Of a stretch of DNA of 64,000 nucleotides, positions 26,223-34,308 are shown piece after piece. Every line of letters starts with the position of its first letter. The first letter of the stretch is position 1. The notes beneath the pieces are model-generated. The model saw only the letters and a list, made by a program, of their open reading frames with translations, was not told the DNA's origin and made no database searches. The position numbers were made by a program, and so were the translations under genes. The DNA comes from Demequina sediminicola (GTDB lineage Bacteria > Actinomycetota > Actinomycetes > Actinomycetales > Demequinaceae), in assembly GCF_000975055.1 (NCBI RefSeq), contig NZ_BBRB01000005.1, forward strand, positions 1 to 64,000. Direction: 5' to 3'.

Positions 26223-27278
26223 GTGGCGACAAAACACGTCGCGATTGACGTCGGTGAGACAGCAATTCGCGTAGCTCAGGTTGAGATGAAGGGCGGCAAC
26301 GATCCGCGCGATGGTGCATCGCTGACCGCGTTCGCTGAACGACCGGTGCCTGCGGGAGTCATTCGCGCAGGCGAAATCGAAGAGCCGGGCGCGTTTGCGG
26401 CCGTGGTCAAGCAGGCGGTAGCGGCAGCCAAGGTGAGCGCCAAGAGCGCCTCGGTCAGCGTTGGCCATCCGAGTGTGGTGATCAGGGAAGTCGATGTACC
26501 GAGCCAATCACTAGACAAGGTTCGCAAGTCTCTTGCATTCCACGTGCGAGATTCGTTGCCCATGGCTGTTGACGACGCGCTGATGGACTTCTATCCAACT
26601 GCCGAGTTCGAAGGTGAGCAGGGCAAGATGCTTAAGGGCATGCTGGTCGCTGCGCCCCGCGAAGTCGTGAGAGGCGTCATCACCGCCCTTGACGGTTCTG
26701 GAGTGCATCTTTCACGAGTCGACCACACGGCTTTTGCGCTCTGGCGCTCTGTCTGCCGGGGCGAGCTCGCCCAGGGCACGGTGGCAATCGTCGATGTGGG
26801 CGCAGCCACCACGACCATCGTGGTTTCCCAACAGGGTGCTCCGCGTCTGGTACGTGTGCTCGCACAAGGTGGCGCTGACGCAACAAAGGCGATTCGCACC
26901 TCGTACAAGGGGAGTTCGGTCGATGCCGAACAGTTGAAGTTCCAGATTGGAATGAACCCGCAAGCGCCTGTTGATCACCGCCAAGTCGTCGATGCCGTCT
27001 CTCACGCCATGGGTCCGCTGATCGAGTCGATTCGCAACACTCTGGTGTACTTCGCAAGCTCGAACCCCGGTGCAGCTGCGCAGCGTCTCGTCCTGACCGG
27101 AGGCGGCGCCTACCTCAATGGTTTCGGTCAAGCGATATCTTCCGCGACCCGCCTGCCGGTCATGATTGGTGACCCCCTTGCGGGGATGGGTCAGTCAAAG
27201 AAGGTCGACGTGTCCGGTTTCCGCGGAAGAGAAGCCGTCTTGGCGACAGTGGTAGGCCTAGCGATGGGGGTTGAGTGA
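26223..27278 (+). CDS. pilM: Type IV pilus assembly protein PilM
   Basis: This 351-residue actin-like ATPase lies at the cytoplasmic side of the alignment complex. The N-terminal HVAIDVGETAIRVAQVE is the phosphate-1 motif, and IVDVGAATTTIVV and VLTGGGAYLNGFG are the second phosphate and adenosine motifs. It should bind the N-terminal tail of PilN (SVNLIP). GGAGGGGACTCAAG precedes the GTG start. Its stop overlaps the pilN ATG by one base (TGATG). Confidence 0.93.
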   Translation: MATKHVAIDVGETAIRVAQVEMKGGNDPRDGASLTAFAERPVPAGVIRAGEIEEPGAFAAVVKQAVAAAKVSAKSASVSVGHPSVVIREVDVPSQSLDKVRKSLAFHVRDSLPMAVDDALMDFYPTAEFEGEQGKMLKGMLVAAPREVVRGVITALDGSGVHLSRVDHTAFALWRSVCRGELAQGTVAIVDVGAATTTIVVSQQGAPRLVRVLAQGGADATKAIRTSYKGSSVDAEQLKFQIGMNPQAPVDHRQVVDAVSHAMGPLIESIRNTLVYFASSNPGAAAQRLVLTGGGAYLNGFGQAISSATRLPVMIGDPLAGMGQSKKVDVSGFRGREAVLATVVGLAMGVE

Positions 27279-28042
27279 TGAGCAACCTGGACAAGAAGAT
27301 TGGTGCTCCTGCACTGCCTTCCGTCAATCTCATCCCGAAAGAGATTGCTGAAGCGACCAAGATGCGGACCATTAAGGTCACTGCTCTGTTCGCCGTGCTC
27401 GTGGCCGTCGGAGTCATGGTAGCCGTGTATGTATTGGCACTTGGTGCCACACAACTAGCGAAGAGTAGCCTCAACGACGCAGTGAGCGAAGAAACAGATG
27501 TCATCAATACCCGGGACCAGCAAGTGACGGTGTACGAGGACTACGTGAGTCAAGAAGAAGACGCTTGGACACTCGGGCAGATCGGCTACGGCGAGACAAA
27601 GCTCAGTGCGCTGACCTTTGGAATCGCCAATGCTCTTGGTGACAACGATCGCCTCCTTTCCCTGAGTTTCTATGGCCCCACCGCCGAGGGATTCGACCAG
27701 CGAAACCTTACGGCGACAACCTCGTTTGGAGTGGGTTCGATCGCGGCCACCGTGAACTCTGAGTCCTACGAAGCCGCAACAGAAGCGATCGCAGCCATTG
27801 AAGCTGTCGCTGGAGTCACTGACGTCGTGGGCACAGTGGAGAGCTACGCGACCGCATCCGGCGTCGTGGTGTGGGAAACAGAGATCACCGCCACTGTGAC
27901 CGAGAACGCACTGACTGGCCGGTTCATCGACCCTGAGTCGACGATTGGTGTCGACCCCAGCGATGTGCTGTCAGATGTCGAGGTCGAAGCCGAACCTGAA
28001 GACGAACCGTCTCCTGAGCCATCAGCATCTGAGGAGGAGTAA
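27278..28042 (+). CDS. pilN: Type IV pilus assembly protein PilN
   Basis: This 254-residue bitopic protein carries the short cytoplasmic PilM-binding motif PSVNLIPKEI, then one transmembrane helix (residues about 31-55), a coiled segment and a periplasm-side alpha/beta domain. The C-terminus is acidic and ends DEPSPEPSASEEE. A GTG three bases upstream is also in frame. The gene is coupled to pilM and pilO on both sides. Confidence 0.85.
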   Translation: MSNLDKKIGAPALPSVNLIPKEIAEATKMRTIKVTALFAVLVAVGVMVAVYVLALGATQLAKSSLNDAVSEETDVINTRDQQVTVYEDYVSQEEDAWTLGQIGYGETKLSALTFGIANALGDNDRLLSLSFYGPTAEGFDQRNLTATTSFGVGSIAATVNSESYEAATEAIAAIEAVAGVTDVVGTVESYATASGVVVWETEITATVTENALTGRFIDPESTIGVDPSDVLSDVEVEAEPEDEPSPEPSASEEE

Positions 28043-28866
28043 TGCTTAACTCAAAGTATGCGCCCATCATCGCGCTCACCGTTCTAGGCATCATCGTTGT
28101 GGTGCTGCTGGGATGGTTCCTCGCTGTTAAACCACAGATCGACACTGCGGCGGCCTATAGCGCAGACGAGGATCTGGTTCGGTCCAACATCGCGACAGTC
28201 CAAACTGACTCAGCGGCCATTGCGCAAGCCGGCGTTGATGCCGAGTCGTTCGTCGACCTCGAGCCAGCGATTGCGCTCAATGCCCCTTCGCGGTTCGATG
28301 TCGTGGCCGTCCGTACGCGCCTCGCAGACACCATTGCCGAGGCCGGGATGGAAATCGGCACCATTAACCAGAGCAGTTCGTACCCAGTGCAAGGGTGGGA
28401 GGTGCCATCCTCACTGCTTCTGTCAACCGACCTGGCAAAGCGCTTCCAGAGCGGTCCGGCGCCTACGATTGAGGTTGCGCCACAAGAGTTCACGCCAGCG
28501 GTTGCTGTCACCGGGGGCACGGTCGTTTTGGCCGACAACTTGATTGGGATTCCCATCGTCCTTGAGGTTGTGGGTACGGCGGATGAAGCGCACGCCTTCC
28601 TCGATAGTCTGCAGAACCCTGATCAGCCCCTTTTTCAGGTCAGTGAGTTCACACTCAACGCCCTCGATGACGGGACAAATGTTGGAGAAGGGATTTCGCC
28701 GCCTTCCAACGGCGATGTCCAACTCTCCCTCTCAGGATTCCTTTATCTCTCGAACGTCGACCGAACCATTGTTGATGAGGCGCCACTCGAACCAGCGCCG
28801 AATACTGGAGCGGGCCCGTTCTCGGCGCTAGACAGCGCAGCGCCTGCGCAACCTGGCGCGAACTAA
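28042..28866 (+). CDS. pilO: PilO-like pilus alignment protein
   Basis: This 274-residue bitopic protein has a transmembrane helix near the N-terminus (ALTVLGIIVVVLLGWFLAV), a helical linker and a C-terminal ferredoxin-like region. Sequence similarity to PilO is weak, as is normal for this family; the call rests on topology and on its place directly after pilN (TAATG overlap). No pilP or pilQ follows, as expected without an outer membrane. A terminator lies 16 bases downstream. Confidence 0.78.
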   Translation: MLNSKYAPIIALTVLGIIVVVLLGWFLAVKPQIDTAAAYSADEDLVRSNIATVQTDSAAIAQAGVDAESFVDLEPAIALNAPSRFDVVAVRTRLADTIAEAGMEIGTINQSSSYPVQGWEVPSSLLLSTDLAKRFQSGPAPTIEVAPQEFTPAVAVTGGTVVLADNLIGIPIVLEVVGTADEAHAFLDSLQNPDQPLFQVSEFTLNALDDGTNVGEGISPPSNGDVQLSLSGFLYLSNVDRTIVDEAPLEPAPNTGAGPFSALDSAAPAQPGAN

Positions 28867-28882
28867 GGTCGCTGAGTTCACG

Positions 28883-28917
28883 AAGGGCGGGAAGCACATC
28901 ATGTGCTTCCCGCCCTT
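28883..28917 (+). terminator. Terminator at the end of the pilus locus
   Basis: A 17-base perfect inverted repeat (AAGGGCGGGAAGCACAT with ATGTGCTTCCCGCCCTT) has a single spacer base; about 15 pairs form a stable stem. There is no T-run. It separates the pil operon from aroC. Confidence 0.8.
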
Positions 28918-28958
28918 GTGCTAGCTGCCAGGCGTGGGGCGCATGCGCCCGACTCTGG

Positions 28959-28964
28959 CACAAT
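28959..28964 (+). promoter_or_regulatory. Probable -10 box of the aroCKB operon (leaderless)
   Basis: CACAAT, in the context TGGCACAAT, ends 7 bases before the aroC ATG at 28972. This supports that ATG over the in-frame ATG at 28963, which lies inside the box. Confidence 0.5.
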
Positions 28965-28971
28965 GACACCC

Positions 28972-30156
28972 ATGCTCAGATGGCTCACTGCAGGTGAATC
29001 TCACGGTCCCGCCCTCGTAGGAACGCTCGAAGGACTCCCCGCTGGGGTCGAGTTCACGTCGTCCGATATTCAGGCAGCTCTTGCGCGCCGCCGCCTCGGC
29101 TACGGTCGCGGCGCACGGATGAAGTTCGAACAAGATGAAGTCACGCTGCTCGGCGGAGTGCGGCACGGCGTCAGCCAGGGTGGTCCCGTGGCCATCATGG
29201 TGGGCAACACGGAGTGGCCCAAGTGGGAGACGGTGATGAGCGCGGACCCCGTAGATCCGTCCGAACTCACCGGCGCACGTGCGGCGGCACTGACGCGCCC
29301 CCGCCCTGGTCACGCGGATCTGGTGGGCATGACTAAGTACGGCTTCGATGATGCTCGGCCGATCCTCGAACGCGCGTCGGCGCGCGAGACTGCTGCACGC
29401 GTGGCACTCGGGACCGTTGCCGAGGCCTTCCTTGAGCAGGCAGCCGGCATCAAACTGGTGTCCCACACCACGCAGGTGGGACCGATCAGCGTCCCTGAAG
29501 ATGCTCCCTTGCCGCCAGCGGATGCCACACAACAGCTCGACGATGACCCGATCCGTTGCTTCCACGCAGAGACGTCGGCACGCATGGTCGAGGAGATCGA
29601 TGTGTGCCAGAACGAGGGCGACACTATGGGTGGAGTCGTCGAGGTCGTCGCGTACGGTTTGCCCGTCGGCATCGGAAGTCACGTCCACTGGGACCGTCGC
29701 CTTGACGCGCGTCTCGCTGCCGCACTGATGGGTATCCAGGCAATTAAGGGTGTTGAGGTCGGAGATGGCTTCCGCACCGCTGGGCGCCGTGGTTCGCAGG
29801 CACACGACGAGATCGAGTACGCCGAGGACGGCGTGACCCGTCGCACCAACCGCGCAGGTGGCGTGGAGGGTGGCATGACCAATGGCGAGCCGTTGCGCGT
29901 TTCCGCAGCGATGAAGCCCATCAGCACGGTGCCGCGCGCGCTCGACACGATTGACACCGAGACGGGAGAGCCTGCCAAGGCAATTCACCAGCGCTCGGAT
30001 GTGTGTGCCGTTGCTCCGGCGGCTGTCGTGGCACAAGCGATGGTGGCATTGACTCTCGCTGACTCGTTGATCGAGAAGTTCGGTGGCGATTCGGTGGACG
30101 AAGTCCGCCGCAACATTGAGTCCTACGTCGCCGCAGTGCCCGAGCACCTGCGCTGA
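28972..30156 (+). CDS. aroC: Chorismate synthase
   Basis: This 394-residue FMN-dependent enzyme converts EPSP to chorismate, the last step of the shikimate pathway. It starts with [17 protein letters not shown] and keeps the three family signatures, including [29 protein letters not shown] and the C-terminal RSDVCAVPA-like segment ([13 protein letters not shown]). FMN- and substrate-binding arginines and histidines (GESHG; HSDxC-like) are present. The stop overlaps the aroK start (TGATG). Confidence 0.95.
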   Translation: MLRWLTAGESHGPALVGTLEGLPAGVEFTSSDIQAALARRRLGYGRGARMKFEQDEVTLLGGVRHGVSQGGPVAIMVGNTEWPKWETVMSADPVDPSELTGARAAALTRPRPGHADLVGMTKYGFDDARPILERASARETAARVALGTVAEAFLEQAAGIKLVSHTTQVGPISVPEDAPLPPADATQQLDDDPIRCFHAETSARMVEEIDVCQNEGDTMGGVVEVVAYGLPVGIGSHVHWDRRLDARLAAALMGIQAIKGVEVGDGFRTAGRRGSQAHDEIEYAEDGVTRRTNRAGGVEGGMTNGEPLRVSAAMKPISTVPRALDTIDTETGEPAKAIHQRSDVCAVAPAAVVAQAMVALTLADSLIEKFGGDSVDEVRRNIESYVAAVPEHLR

Positions 30157-30680
30157 TGGTGGCGCCGCGGATCATCCTGATGGGCCCACCAGGGTCTGGC
30201 AAGACCACTGTGGGCACAACATTGGCGCGCTCGCTCGGAGTGGCATGGAGGGATACAGACGCCGACATCGCCGCATCGGCGGGGAAGTCCATCCCGGACA
30301 TCTTTTTGGAGGACGGCGAGGCCATCTTCCGTGATCTGGAAGAGAAGGCTGTGGCCGCGGCGGTCGAGTCTCACGACGGTGTGCTGTCGCTGGGCGGCGG
30401 TGCCATCCTGCGGGAGGCGAACCAGCGTGTGCTGAAGGGTGCTGCAGAAGGTGGCTCACGCATTGTTTTTCTCGATGTGTCGCTGAAGGCGGCAACACCG
30501 CGGGTTGGGTTGAACAAATCCCGGCCACTTCTGTTGGGCAACCCTCGTCAGCAATGGCTCTCGCTGATGCAGGCACGCCGGCCGCTCTACGAAGGCCTCG
30601 CAACTGACCGGATTGATACCGATGAACTCACACCCGAACAGGTGGCGGAGATGATCGAGAAGCTGGAGAAGCACGCATGA
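30156..30680 (+). CDS. aroK: Shikimate kinase
   Basis: This 174-residue P-loop kinase phosphorylates shikimate. Walker A is GPPGSGKTT (residues about 10-18). The shikimate-binding DTDADIAA and LEDGEAIFRDLE motifs follow, then the GGG loop LSLGGGAIL and the lid arginine in KSRPLLLGN. The start overlaps the aroC stop and the stop overlaps aroB, so the three genes are translationally coupled. Confidence 0.94.
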   Translation: MVAPRIILMGPPGSGKTTVGTTLARSLGVAWRDTDADIAASAGKSIPDIFLEDGEAIFRDLEEKAVAAAVESHDGVLSLGGGAILREANQRVLKGAAEGGSRIVFLDVSLKAATPRVGLNKSRPLLLGNPRQQWLSLMQARRPLYEGLATDRIDTDELTPEQVAEMIEKLEKHA

Positions 30681-31768
30681 CCCGCATCATCGAGGTCACC
30701 GGCGCCGCGCCTTACACCGTGACGGTCGGCAACAACCTCACGGACGCAGCCGTTCAGTCCATTCCTGACACCGCGCAGCGCGTGCTCGTGGTCCACTCAG
30801 CGCCTCTTCGAGAGCGCGCTGATGTCCTCCGCGGGCGCATCGAGGCCTCGGGTCGCAATGCGGTGGTCGCCGAGGTGCCCGATGCGGAAGAGGGGAAGAC
30901 TGCCGAGGTTGCTGCATTCTGCTGGCAGGTATTGGGCAAGTCGGACTTCACCCGTTCCGATGTGGTGATTGGACTCGGCGGGGGAGCGGTCACTGACCTC
31001 GCTGGCTTTGTCGCTGCGTCGTGGCTTCGCGGCGTTGGCGTGATCCAAATGCCCACCACCGTCTTGGGAATGGTCGACGCGGCAGTGGGCGGCAAGACTG
31101 GAATCAACACCACTGAAGGAAAGAACCTGGTGGGCGCTTTCCACGAGCCGCTGAGCGTGTGGTGCGACCTCGAGTCCCTGGCGACATTGCCGGCGTTTGA
31201 TCGCACCGCCGGACTCGCAGAAGTGGTCAAGGGCGGCTTCATTGCCGATACAGGAATACTCGACTTGATCGAGGAAAACGCTGCCGTGCTCAGTGCACCT
31301 ACCTTGGATGATCACGCGATGGAGGTCCTTGCAGAACTGATCGCTCGCAAGATTCAGGTCAAGGCCACGGTCGTTTCTGCGGACCTCAAGGAATCACACC
31401 TGCGCGAGATTCTCAACTACGGCCACACGTTTGGTCATGCGATCGAGTACACCGAGCGCTACCAGTGGCGTCATGGTGCTGCGGTCTCTGTGGGCATGGT
31501 GTTTGCTGCAGAGCTCGCGCATCTCGCCGGCCGGCTGGATGAGGCATCCGTTGAGCGTCACCGCACGATTCTGACGTCACTGGGCTTGCCCACCACATAT
31601 CCCGGAGACCGTTGGGACGCCCTCCACACTGCGATGCGACGCGACAAGAAGACCCGGGGAGATTTACTCCGCTTTGTGGTGCTGCAAGGCATCGGGAATC
31701 CGGTTCGGCTCGAAGGCCCCGACCCAGCCCTGCTTCTCGGCGCATACGACGCCGTAACGAGCTCGTAG
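30677..31768 (+). CDS. aroB: 3-dehydroquinate synthase
   Basis: This 363-residue NAD- and metal-dependent enzyme makes 3-dehydroquinate from DAHP. It has GLGGGAVTDLAGFVAASWLRG, TTVLGMVDAAVGGKTGIN, GLAEVVKGG and the zinc ligands in LNYGHTFGHAIE and RHGAAVSVGM. It overlaps aroK by 4 bases. The aroQ dehydratase gene that commonly follows aroB before efp is not present here. Confidence 0.95.
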   Translation: MTRIIEVTGAAPYTVTVGNNLTDAAVQSIPDTAQRVLVVHSAPLRERADVLRGRIEASGRNAVVAEVPDAEEGKTAEVAAFCWQVLGKSDFTRSDVVIGLGGGAVTDLAGFVAASWLRGVGVIQMPTTVLGMVDAAVGGKTGINTTEGKNLVGAFHEPLSVWCDLESLATLPAFDRTAGLAEVVKGGFIADTGILDLIEENAAVLSAPTLDDHAMEVLAELIARKIQVKATVVSADLKESHLREILNYGHTFGHAIEYTERYQWRHGAAVSVGMVFAAELAHLAGRLDEASVERHRTILTSLGLPTTYPGDRWDALHTAMRRDKKTRGDLLRFVVLQGIGNPVRLEGPDPALLLGAYDAVTSS

Positions 31769-31771
31769 CCC

Positions 31772-31906
31772 GTGGCGATCACTGAAACCCCGTCTTCTAT
31801 GTTCTTCCGTGAACTCGCGAAAGTCATGGCGATGATGGACTCGCTGATGGGGACAGCCGTGAGGGGGACTTCGAGCAACCCCCAGATGCTCGAGAATTCT
31901 CCGTGA
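31772..31906 (+). CDS. Hypothetical 44-residue protein
   Basis: A GTG codon three bases after the aroB stop opens a 44-codon frame. It contains the Met-rich helical stretch FFRELAKVMAMMDSLMG and ends QMLENSP. Its TGA overlaps the GTG of the next gene (GTGA), the same coupling used throughout the window. About 75% of its third codon positions are G or C. I do not recognise it. It could be a small partner of the membrane protein downstream or a translated leader. No clear ribosome binding site is visible, so it may be read by reinitiation after aroB. Confidence 0.45.
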   Translation: MAITETPSSMFFRELAKVMAMMDSLMGTAVRGTSSNPQMLENSP

Positions 31907-33669
31907 CAGGGGCGGACGTGGGCGCGACTCCTGAGGCACGTGAGCCCTCGGGAGGTACATGGTCGCGCTGGCAGCGCCGCTTGGGAGCCGGCCGTCAGGC
32001 TGACTATAGGTTTGAGACGCACCGCGCCGTCGCTGTCATTACTGTCGTGTTCACAGCTGCGGTGCATGCATGGGTTGGCTGGACTGCTCGGGGGCCGGTG
32101 ATTGTTCCCGATGAGACTGGAACGTTGGGTGCTGCTCACGTTCTCGCTGGAGTTGAGCCAAGCTGGCTGCTGGCAGGCTCCGGCTTTATGCCGGGCCTTG
32201 CCATCTTCGTGACACCCGCGTGGTGGTTGACGTCAGATCCGTGGGTAATCTACTACTGCGCCCTCGCCGTTGTCTGGGTATTCTCGGTGCTAGCGATATG
32301 GCCGCTAGCACGGATCGCTGCGCACTTTGGTGCCGCGCCTCATGCCTCGTGGGTCATGGCTGCAGTAGTGTCCCTTGCGCCAGGCCGAGCGCTCTTGGGT
32401 AACTATGCCATGGCCGAGTCCCTATTGACTTTCGCCATCGCCGCGACGATAGCGGTTGCATTGCAGCTTACGCAGAAGATGACGCCCACATGGGGTGCAG
32501 TGCTTGGTGCAGCGGCAGGCTTCACGTTCCTGGCTCATGGCCGCGGTCTCGCCGTGGTGGTTGCGGTTGTGGTGTGGAGCCTCGTGGTGCTTTGGCGCAA
32601 GTGGAACGTTCTTGCCGCCACGCTGCTTTCCGCATGTGTCTCAGTGGGCGCGGCATGGGCTCTCTACCAGTGGATTGTCGGAGCGCTCTACTGGAACGAC
32701 ATGCGCGCAAGCAACACTCTGCGCGGCGTGAGCGCCGGAGTCATGGAAATCGTTGCGATCACGTCCGGTATGGCGTGGTATGCGGTAGCAGCCTGGCCGG
32801 CGGTCGCCGTCGCAGGGCTCATCATCGTGTGCCTCTCACTTCGGCGCCGACCTGTGAGCCTGCTGGTATTGCTGGCAGCCGCAGCTGTCTACGGCGCAGC
32901 AGCAGTGCAACTTGTCTTTCCCGCGCAGACGGCACTTCGCCTCGACTTGTTTATTTACGGACGGTATGTCGACCCACTTCTAGTGATATTGGCAGTGATT
33001 GGTCTCGCGTCGCTCGTGAGGCTCCGTAGTTGGGCCTTTTCCGGTGCGATCGTGCTAGTCACGGCCACGGTGCTGTTTGGGTTCCATGTGCTCACGCTTC
33101 CGCACGTGCCGGTTGGCGGCCAATGGTTCGACGTGCACATCGCTGGGGTTTCGCATTACTTCAGTCGGTTCAACTATGCGAATTCACTACGTGAACCCTG
33201 GGAACTGCTGTCACTAGCGACGCTCGGACTGACCATCTGCTTTGTAGCGCTCGCCCGCATCCGAGCATTCTTGATTGTGGCACTGGGCTCCTACTTCGCA
33301 GTCTTGACTGCTGCAGATGATGTGGTGCGAGTCGACCCGTGGAACGAGCGGGGCTCAAAGTCCGAGAGCGTGGCATCTGTAGCTGCGACGCTTGATCCCC
33401 AGTACCCGATCGCCTTCGATTATGACTTTGGCGCCGCGATCAATATCTACACATATGCGCTGAATCCGACACCACTCCATGTGGTGAATCTGGATGAGGA
33501 AGCGCCAGGAACGCCCTATCTCTATTCATCGGTCAACGCGGAGGTCCCTGCTCGAGATGGCGCCGTGCCACTTGCCGTAAGGGACGGTGTTGGGTTGGTG
33601 CTGTGGGTCTACCCGGGGCCGGAACAGGACAGGCTCAATGAGTTGGGTCTCCTTGCGGAGCGAGAATGA
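31903..33669 (+). CDS. Polytopic membrane protein, GT-C glycosyltransferase-like (copy 1)
   Basis: This 588-residue protein has ten or more hydrophobic helices and a C-terminal non-membrane domain (from about 480). The first external loop after helix 1 holds VIVPDETGTLG, an acidic pair in the place of the GT-C catalytic motif. Further motifs are GFMPGLAIF, LAPGRALLGNYAMAES, FLAHGRGLAV, YGRYVDPL and the closing LWVYPGPE. All recur in the protein encoded at 34309-36039, so the two are paralogues on either side of efp. Transfer of a sugar from a lipid carrier is the likeliest role by topology, but it is inference. The start overlaps the 44-codon ORF. Confidence 0.72.
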   Translation: MTGADVGATPEAREPSGGTWSRWQRRLGAGRQADYRFETHRAVAVITVVFTAAVHAWVGWTARGPVIVPDETGTLGAAHVLAGVEPSWLLAGSGFMPGLAIFVTPAWWLTSDPWVIYYCALAVVWVFSVLAIWPLARIAAHFGAAPHASWVMAAVVSLAPGRALLGNYAMAESLLTFAIAATIAVALQLTQKMTPTWGAVLGAAAGFTFLAHGRGLAVVVAVVVWSLVVLWRKWNVLAATLLSACVSVGAAWALYQWIVGALYWNDMRASNTLRGVSAGVMEIVAITSGMAWYAVAAWPAVAVAGLIIVCLSLRRRPVSLLVLLAAAAVYGAAAVQLVFPAQTALRLDLFIYGRYVDPLLVILAVIGLASLVRLRSWAFSGAIVLVTATVLFGFHVLTLPHVPVGGQWFDVHIAGVSHYFSRFNYANSLREPWELLSLATLGLTICFVALARIRAFLIVALGSYFAVLTAADDVVRVDPWNERGSKSESVASVAATLDPQYPIAFDYDFGAAINIYTYALNPTPLHVVNLDEEAPGTPYLYSSVNAEVPARDGAVPLAVRDGVGLVLWVYPGPEQDRLNELGLLAERE

Positions 33670-33690
33670 CCTAAGGTCGACGCAGTCCGA

Positions 33691-33696
33691 TAGGAT
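33691..33696 (+). promoter_or_regulatory. Candidate -10 box upstream of efp
   Basis: TAGGAT lies 38 bases before the efp ATG in the 65-base gap after the first membrane-protein gene. It would give a short leader containing the AGGA ribosome binding site. No -35 hexamer stands out. Confidence 0.35.
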
Positions 33697-33734
33697 AACC
33701 GGCGGCTTTCACTCGCGACTGATAGGACTTCACC

Positions 33735-34298
33735 ATGGCGACATCAAACGACATCAAGAACGGCTCCGTGCTCAATATTGACGGCAACCTGTGGACGGTC
33801 ATCGACTTCCAGCACGTGAAGCCGGGTAAGGGTGGTGCGTTTGTGCGCACCAAGATGAAGAACGTGCTCAGCGGCAAGGTCGTCGATAAGACCTTCAACG
33901 CTGGCGCCAAGGTCACCCTCGAGGTCGTCGACCGCCGCGACATGCAATACCTCTACAACGATGGTTCAGGCTATGTGTTCATGGACCCCAACACTTTCGA
34001 TCAGGTCACGATCAGTCCCGAGATCATGGGTGATGCGACCGACTTCCTTCTCGAGAACGAGAAGGCGTCCATTGGCTCGCACAACGGCAACCCGATCTTT
34101 CTTGAACTACCCGCATCGGTAGTCCTCGAGGTGACCTATACCGAGCCGGGCTTGCAGGGTGACCGCTCCTCTGGTGGTACCAAGCCTGCGACGCTCGAGA
34201 CCGGGCGCGAAATCCAGGTTCCTCTCTTCCTCGAACAAGGCACTAAGGTCAAGGTCAACACTGAATCCGGGGACTACCTCGGCCGCGTCAACGACTAG
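33735..34298 (+). CDS. efp: Elongation factor P
   Basis: This 187-residue protein helps stalled ribosomes through polyproline stretches. It has the three beta-barrel domains: the N-terminal KOW-like domain with the loop VKPGKGGAF (Lys32 at the tip), the central OB domain and the C-terminal OB domain ending GDYLGRVND. No lysyl-modification genes (epmA/epmB) are seen nearby. Actinobacterial EF-P is reported to work with an unmodified lysine in a PGKGP-type loop; here the last residue of that loop is Gly. AGGA lies about 7 bases before the ATG. The next gene starts 10 bases after the stop. Confidence 0.95.
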   Translation: MATSNDIKNGSVLNIDGNLWTVIDFQHVKPGKGGAFVRTKMKNVLSGKVVDKTFNAGAKVTLEVVDRRDMQYLYNDGSGYVFMDPNTFDQVTISPEIMGDATDFLLENEKASIGSHNGNPIFLELPASVVLEVTYTEPGLQGDRSSGGTKPATLETGREIQVPLFLEQGTKVKVNTESGDYLGRVND

Positions 34299-34308
34299 CG
34301 GTGAGCCC

